Of a stretch of 64,000 bases of DNA, positions 59,686 through 64,000 are shown piece after piece (position 1 is the stretch's first letter; each line of letters begins with the position of its first letter). Made by a program: the position numbers and the translations under genes. Origin of the DNA: Xylogone sp. PMI_703 (lineage: Eukaryota > Ascomycota > Leotiomycetes); assembly GCA_021399445.1 (NCBI GenBank), contig JAJTUQ010000003.1:1984001-2048000 (forward strand). Reading direction: 5' to 3'. Under the pieces are notes generated by a model. That model saw only the letters and a program-made list of their open reading frames with translations, did not search any database and was not told where the DNA came from.

Positions 59686-61571
59686 CGGTATTAGTATTGG
59701 GATAGTTCAACCTAATCGAGTCGTACATTCCTACATCATTATCTTTCATTTGGCCATGACTCTTGCAAACGTATGGGCCCAGACGAGCCATTAAGTCAAT
59801 GATTCTATGGCTTAGTGGACAAGATAACAACAAGTTCACTGCCAATTCTTTTCTATATCTGAACCGGTGGCAGGTGCGTGAGTGAACAAGCAATATTATA
59901 TTCATAGACGGAGCACTATCTCGCAACCAAGAGCTTGGTCGATTTGCAGTAGCACTTACTCAAGCGCCAGGCACTTATCCTATCTCAAGAGCAACAACGA
60001 CACCCTTAGCCACAGGAACTAAAGCACCACTACTTCAACCACTTCAACCACAACACCAATCACGCCGCACGGCGAAATCTCCACGGAGATAATGTCGAGG
60101 CGGTAGAAGAAAGCCAAACAGAGTGCGTATTAATTATTTTGTAATACTTTTTGACTTTCTAGTTCATTTACTCGGGTTGAAACTCCATTTATGCCTTAAT
60201 TTATACCTTCAATGGGTTTTGTGAGTTGTCCACGTGACTCTTTCCTCATATGAAGCATAAGATACGTGTACATTGTGACTGTGAGATTTTTTTTTGAGAT
60301 GCTTTGACCCTACCACTGTGAATTATATATTAAATATTGAACTATGCGTTAGAGATAAAACAACATATATGGTTTGTATTAATTGTTTTTCAATAACCAC
60401 TGATTCTTATTTTACACGTGCTCACTTCTGTAAACTTCACATCATGTTAGCTAATAAGAGAAGTGCAGTATCTGACCCAAATAATCATGGAGTTGCTTAG
60501 TACTTTTCTCAAGAAAGTTATATGATTGCTTTAAGCTTTGTAGGAGAACGAATTACATAAGTCCATATATCCATTCAGGACATCTTAGGTATCTGATGTC
60601 TATTCCCCAGTGAGCCTTCTCACAAAATCTCTCACTCCTGAGGAGACAACGCATGCAACCAAACGGTCCAACGCCTTGATGACAAACTGCGAAGAGTAAA
60701 CGGATTGTACTCGTCATCTCCGAGAAAAGCCGCCAGTTATACTTCGTTACATACTGGATGTGGCGACGAACCGTCAAGCTTCACAATTAGTCTTTGAGGC
60801 GGCTTCTAGTCTCCACGGGACTCCAGTTATTCTCCGCAATTCCCGTGACGACTAAGCAATCAAGATCTTGCCGAAGTGGATATCTCCGTTGAATAAGCCC
60901 GGAATGGCCGGGACCAGGAGTATAATCTGCTGGTACTTTCGGAACCAAATCTGGTGGTTGTTGGGTACTGAACCAAGAACTGTAAAAGCTGGTCCCTCGC
61001 AACGTTCTAGAAAACAGACTTTTTAGGAAATGTCTATTCCACATTGATGATGGTGTTATCCACCAACTATCTCGTATTGGCCACTTCTAAGTTTCTAGTA
61101 CACATGGATTGCCATGACTCGGTCCACGATGAAGTGGAGGCAAGATCGTCATGTATACCATTGAAGATGGTGTGTTCAAATAAAGTTTTGCTCTTTGATG
61201 TGGATATCCTCTTACTATCCACAGTGTAGTAGCTCCGCATATCCCTTTTCCGGAGAGGTGGCTGCAATGTTCCTGACAATTCCCTTCCTGTTCCTGGCCG
61301 TTCCTGACAATCGCGGACGCCATTTGTCATAAGGGCCCGGCGCTTCTTTGCTTCCAAATGTCTATAAAAGGTCTCTTCATACCTGCCATAGAGCTCACTT
61401 CTCAAACATCAACAATCATTCATTCTTTCAGAAGAATAGCTTCCATTCTCTTTGATCGGTGATCAATTACTATCATTATCTGTCTGGGACAGCATACTTT
61501 GTTTCAATCCAACTATTTCAGACAATCATTAGAACTTCTTTCAGAACTTCTTTACTTTACCAACCAACAAA
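59686..61571. other. Gene-poor interval before the secreted-protein gene
   Basis: No gene supported. Minus frames at 60553-61405 look partly coherent but match no family I know. The last 300 bp are the promoter of the next gene. Confidence 0.45.
61269..61379 (+). promoter_or_regulatory. Promoter of the secreted-protein gene: three GTTCCTG words and a TATA box
   Basis: GTTCCTG occurs at 61269, 61290 and 61300; the first and third are followed by ACAAT. TATAAAA is at 61373-61379, about 195 bp before the ATG. A TATA box with clustered upstream words suggests strongly inducible expression (inference). Confidence 0.4.
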
Positions 61572-62117
61572 ATGACTGTCATTTCCAAGATCGTTGTCGC
61601 AACCACTGCTGTTGCCTCTCTTGTGACAGCCAATTCAGTCACCTTTGTCAATCAGGATTCCACTCCTCGCAAGGTCGTCTTCACTGCCACTGCAGGAGGC
61701 GAGGCGATTCCATCACTCCAAGTCGCCGGGAGTGGAACAGCCAAACAAAGTTTCCCAGATAGCTGGATCGGCAATTGGTATACCGTTTCCGAAGGTTCTC
61801 AAGATACCCCAGGTATGCTGGGAGAGGTCGCCTTCAACTCATGGCAGGGTATTACCTTCTTCGATGTCTCCGCCATTGTCAATCCCAACGATCACAATGG
61901 TGTGAAGGAACTCTACCCCAAGAGCAGCAAGACTCCGATGTCTGGATGCCAGACATTCCCATGTTCTAACGCATACAACCTTCCAGACGATCTCGCTACT
62001 CTCTCTACCAACGAGCGCGATTTGGAGTGCCTCATTGGAAACTTGAGTGGCAAGAATAAGAGAGATGGATCTTCTGCAAAGTTCAGCCACGACTTCGTCG
62101 ATGGCAAGGTCCACTAA
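61572..62117 (+). CDS. Small secreted protein of the fungal so-called 'DNase1 protein' family
   Basis: Intronless, 181 residues. Signal peptide about 1-20 (cleavage near VTANS). Mature start NSVTFVNQDSTPRKVVFT, then IPSLQVAGSG, WIGNWYTVSEG, GMLGEVAFNSWQGITFFDVSAIVNP and the C-terminal GCQTFPCSNAYN. This pattern is shared by abundant small secreted proteins of moulds often labelled DNase1 protein, thaumatin-like beta-sandwich in feel, function unproven. Three Cys in the last third. Likely extracellular. Confidence 0.85.
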   Translation: MTVISKIVVATTAVASLVTANSVTFVNQDSTPRKVVFTATAGGEAIPSLQVAGSGTAKQSFPDSWIGNWYTVSEGSQDTPGMLGEVAFNSWQGITFFDVSAIVNPNDHNGVKELYPKSSKTPMSGCQTFPCSNAYNLPDDLATLSTNERDLECLIGNLSGKNKRDGSSAKFSHDFVDGKVH

Positions 62118-62457
62118 GCGTCTCTTTATTGTCGACTTTATCTTTCATCAAGACAAAGCTGGACTTTCTACAAGGATATGAATGGTGGAGTGGATTATAT
62201 GTTTTCTTTTTTTCGATACCCCCCCTTTGGCTCGGGTATCTGGTATACAATAAGGGAAAGAGTTATAGAGGAGTTGCTCTTTTACTGAATAGGCTTCCAA
62301 CAATAGACTTTTTTTGACAGCAAGCTTTATCAAATTTTTGATCGTGAATATTTTGTGATCACACCGTACCATCTTATCAAGATAAGATTTGGCCTCCTCA
62401 AGTTTTAAGCTGACTATAAGCTTTCATGTATAGAAGATGGGCCATAACCATGTTTCT
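62118..62457. other. 3' flanks of convergent genes
   Basis: AT-rich, pyrimidine-rich tract at 62201-62232; no gene. Confidence 0.5.
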
Positions 62458-64000
62458 TCATGGTATTCCACCCATCCATCTCCAGTTCGCACTTTGCTGG
62501 CCATCTCCCAGATCAGAGGTAAACACATCTTTTGCTTTTAAGTTGACTCCCTGTTCTCTGTTCCTGCGTGTATTATCCCATTTCATATAGTATCCAAGAC
62601 CAAGCGAGATTACCGCGCCAACGGCACCAAAGCACGCAGATATTATAGATGCTAAAACATAATTCGGGGCATCCTGAGCACGGAATATATTGGATGATAC
62701 AAGACCCATTGAATTCCCTAATGCAACCAGAACAGGAGTAAGGATAGCGCGCTGGTTTTCATCGGGTGTATTATTATTGTACCACGTTGTAAGAAGCGGA
62801 GACGTGATAAATGCGCCGCAAGTAAGGAGAAAGGCGCAGAAAAGTCCGACGGAGGTGTGTTTGGCAGTATCAATGGTTGCAAGCACAATGAACCCTACAC
62901 AGGTCATCACTAAACAGGTTGCCAGATGAATGAAGCGATCCCCGGTGTAATCAGAGGACAAAGCAACTAATACCGTAAAGATCGATGCAACGACGTTTGG
63001 GGCTACTGTTAGTAAATTGGTTCTGACGGTACTGTACCCTAGTCGGCCAATGATTTGGGGAAGAAAGAGTTGAACAGAGAGTTGTGGCACCATGAGACCA
63101 AATGCGATGCACATGTACACTGGTCATAGACGATCTTTCTTGAAGACTGATATGGCTCGTTTGAAATCAAATTGAGCATCTACAACAGTTGAAGAATCAG
63201 TGGCCATTCTGTAATACGCCAACTCCTTCTCCTCACTCGTGAGGAAGTATGCCGTGGCAGAGGATTTTGGCAGCAGAAAAATGGCAAGAACTCCGCCAGC
63301 GACTGTTAAAGAACCTATAAACACTTGAGCAACGCTGATGTCGATCTCAGAGAGTAACTCAAACCTTCTATGAGAAAAAGATATTGCCAGCCAAAAAGAC
63401 TGCTCTTAATCTGGAATACCCCATAAGCTATTAGACCTGTGAAGGCGCCAGCAATGACAGAGGCGGCATAAAAGAAACTAAGGCGACCAGCAAGCTCCGA
63501 CCTTTTATAGAATGTCGTAAGATAGAATATAACACCAGGGTAAAATCCAGACTCTGCCATTCCGAGAAACCACCTTGTAGTAAGGAGGCCTCCAAAATTA
63601 GTGGTAGCGGCGCTGAGCATAGCCATTGCACCGAAACAAATCATCGAAATAGGAAGAACAAGCTTCGCACCAAATTTCTTCGTGAGTAAATTCATTCCGG
63701 GGGCAGTAAGGACGAAGGGGATGTAGAAGAGCGAGAGGAGCAGGTTGTATTGGTTTCCAACAAGTCCAAGGTCCCGATCGAGTCCATCAGTCTTTGCATT
63801 GCCCAGATTCGACTTATCAATCGAGCTATGAGAAAGAATCAACAAGCTGTGGCAACCTAGTGATTAGATTAAGATGAGTATAGTGAAACTAACTTGAATA
63901 GGTACATGATAGCTATTAGAGGGAGGATTCGTGTGTCCAGCTTCCATAAGATCTTCCCCTCAAGGGCTCGATCAATGCCCATGACCTGCAATTGCTCGAT
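62458..64000 (-). pseudogene. Dal5/allantoate-permease-like MFS transporter with in-frame stop (5' partial)
   Basis: Exons 63895-64000 (open at window end), 63365-63825 and 62458-63323; introns 63826-63894 and 63324-63364. Blocks typical of the anion:cation symporter (Dal5/Tna1-like) group: LWKLDTRILPLIAIMYLFNSIDKSNLGNAKTDGL, GVFYP-like MAESGFYPGVIFYLTTFY, GWQYLFLIEG, and the end DLGDGQQSANWRWMGGIP. Such proteins import nicotinate, allantoate, biotin or other organic anions with H+. At 63124-63126 the codon is TGA, where the frame continues without change on both sides (KKDRL-stop-PVYMCIAFG); a Trp codon TGG is the likely ancestor. No intron can skip it. Confidence 0.82.

Noticed and set aside
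1..64000. tRNA, rRNA, CRISPR and telomere repeats
   Set aside because: I looked for tRNA T-loop words and TTAGGG arrays and found no convincing complete gene or array; a covariance-model scan would be decisive.

Overview
The window is nuclear DNA of a filamentous ascomycete (Pezizomycotina; the protein content would fit Leotiomycetes, but that placement is inference). Evidence: genes on both strands are split by 41-83 nt GT..AG introns, several with CTAAC/CTGAC branch sites. Families are typical of moulds: Zn2Cys6 regulators, a HET-domain protein, a GH18-CBM19 chitinase, a TOK channel, FRE and CTR metal-uptake proteins, and DHA2, Dal5-type and ABCC transporters. Gene blocks alternate with long AT-rich gene-poor stretches. 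I rebuilt exon structures by hand, using reading-phase agreement and family conservation.

Layout. 1-0.5 kb: end of an unknown membrane protein gene. 1.7-3.6 kb: TOK-type two-pore K+ channel. 3.6-6.7 kb: a decayed coding relic, a Kre9/Knh1-like single-pass membrane protein, and phased short repeats. 6.7-11.4 kb: ferric/cupric reductase and Ctr copper importer, which could work as a pair (reduction, then Cu+ uptake). 11.4-14 kb: AT-rich, gene-poor. 14-31 kb: a possible detoxification block: MDR reductase, a bacterial-type HLD-II haloalkane dehalogenase, an alkenal-reductase-like MDR protein, a Zn2Cys6 regulator, a DHA2 MFS pump and an ABCC transporter. 31-41 kb: an inverted-repeat element, chitinase, a DUF3468-type regulator divergent from an extended SDR, then an eight-exon Zn2Cys6 regulator. 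41-46 kb: gene-poor, with a perfect small MITE and one copy of a dispersed repeat whose second copy at 53.6 kb looks RIP-mutated. 46-56 kb: branched-chain aminotransferase, an OrsD-like relic, isochorismatase-fold hydrolase, FMN reductase, AKR7-type reductase and a divergent adenylosuccinate lyase, i.e. a small set of amino-acid/redox enzymes without a PKS or NRPS backbone. 57-64 kb: HET protein, a small secreted protein of the so-called DNase1 family, and a Dal5-like MFS gene running off the end.

Two themes stand out. First, four membrane-protein genes (ferric reductase, DHA2 MFS, ABCC, Dal5-like MFS) carry frameshifts or an in-frame stop, while the soluble enzymes around them are intact; this is either real transporter decay or assembly indels. 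Second, the dehalogenase block carries candidate control sites: two adjacent perfect 16-bp palindromes upstream of the dehalogenase, and near-identical CGG-N5-CCG sites upstream of the regulator/reductase pair and of the MFS gene. This locus is the best candidate for an undescribed system in the window.
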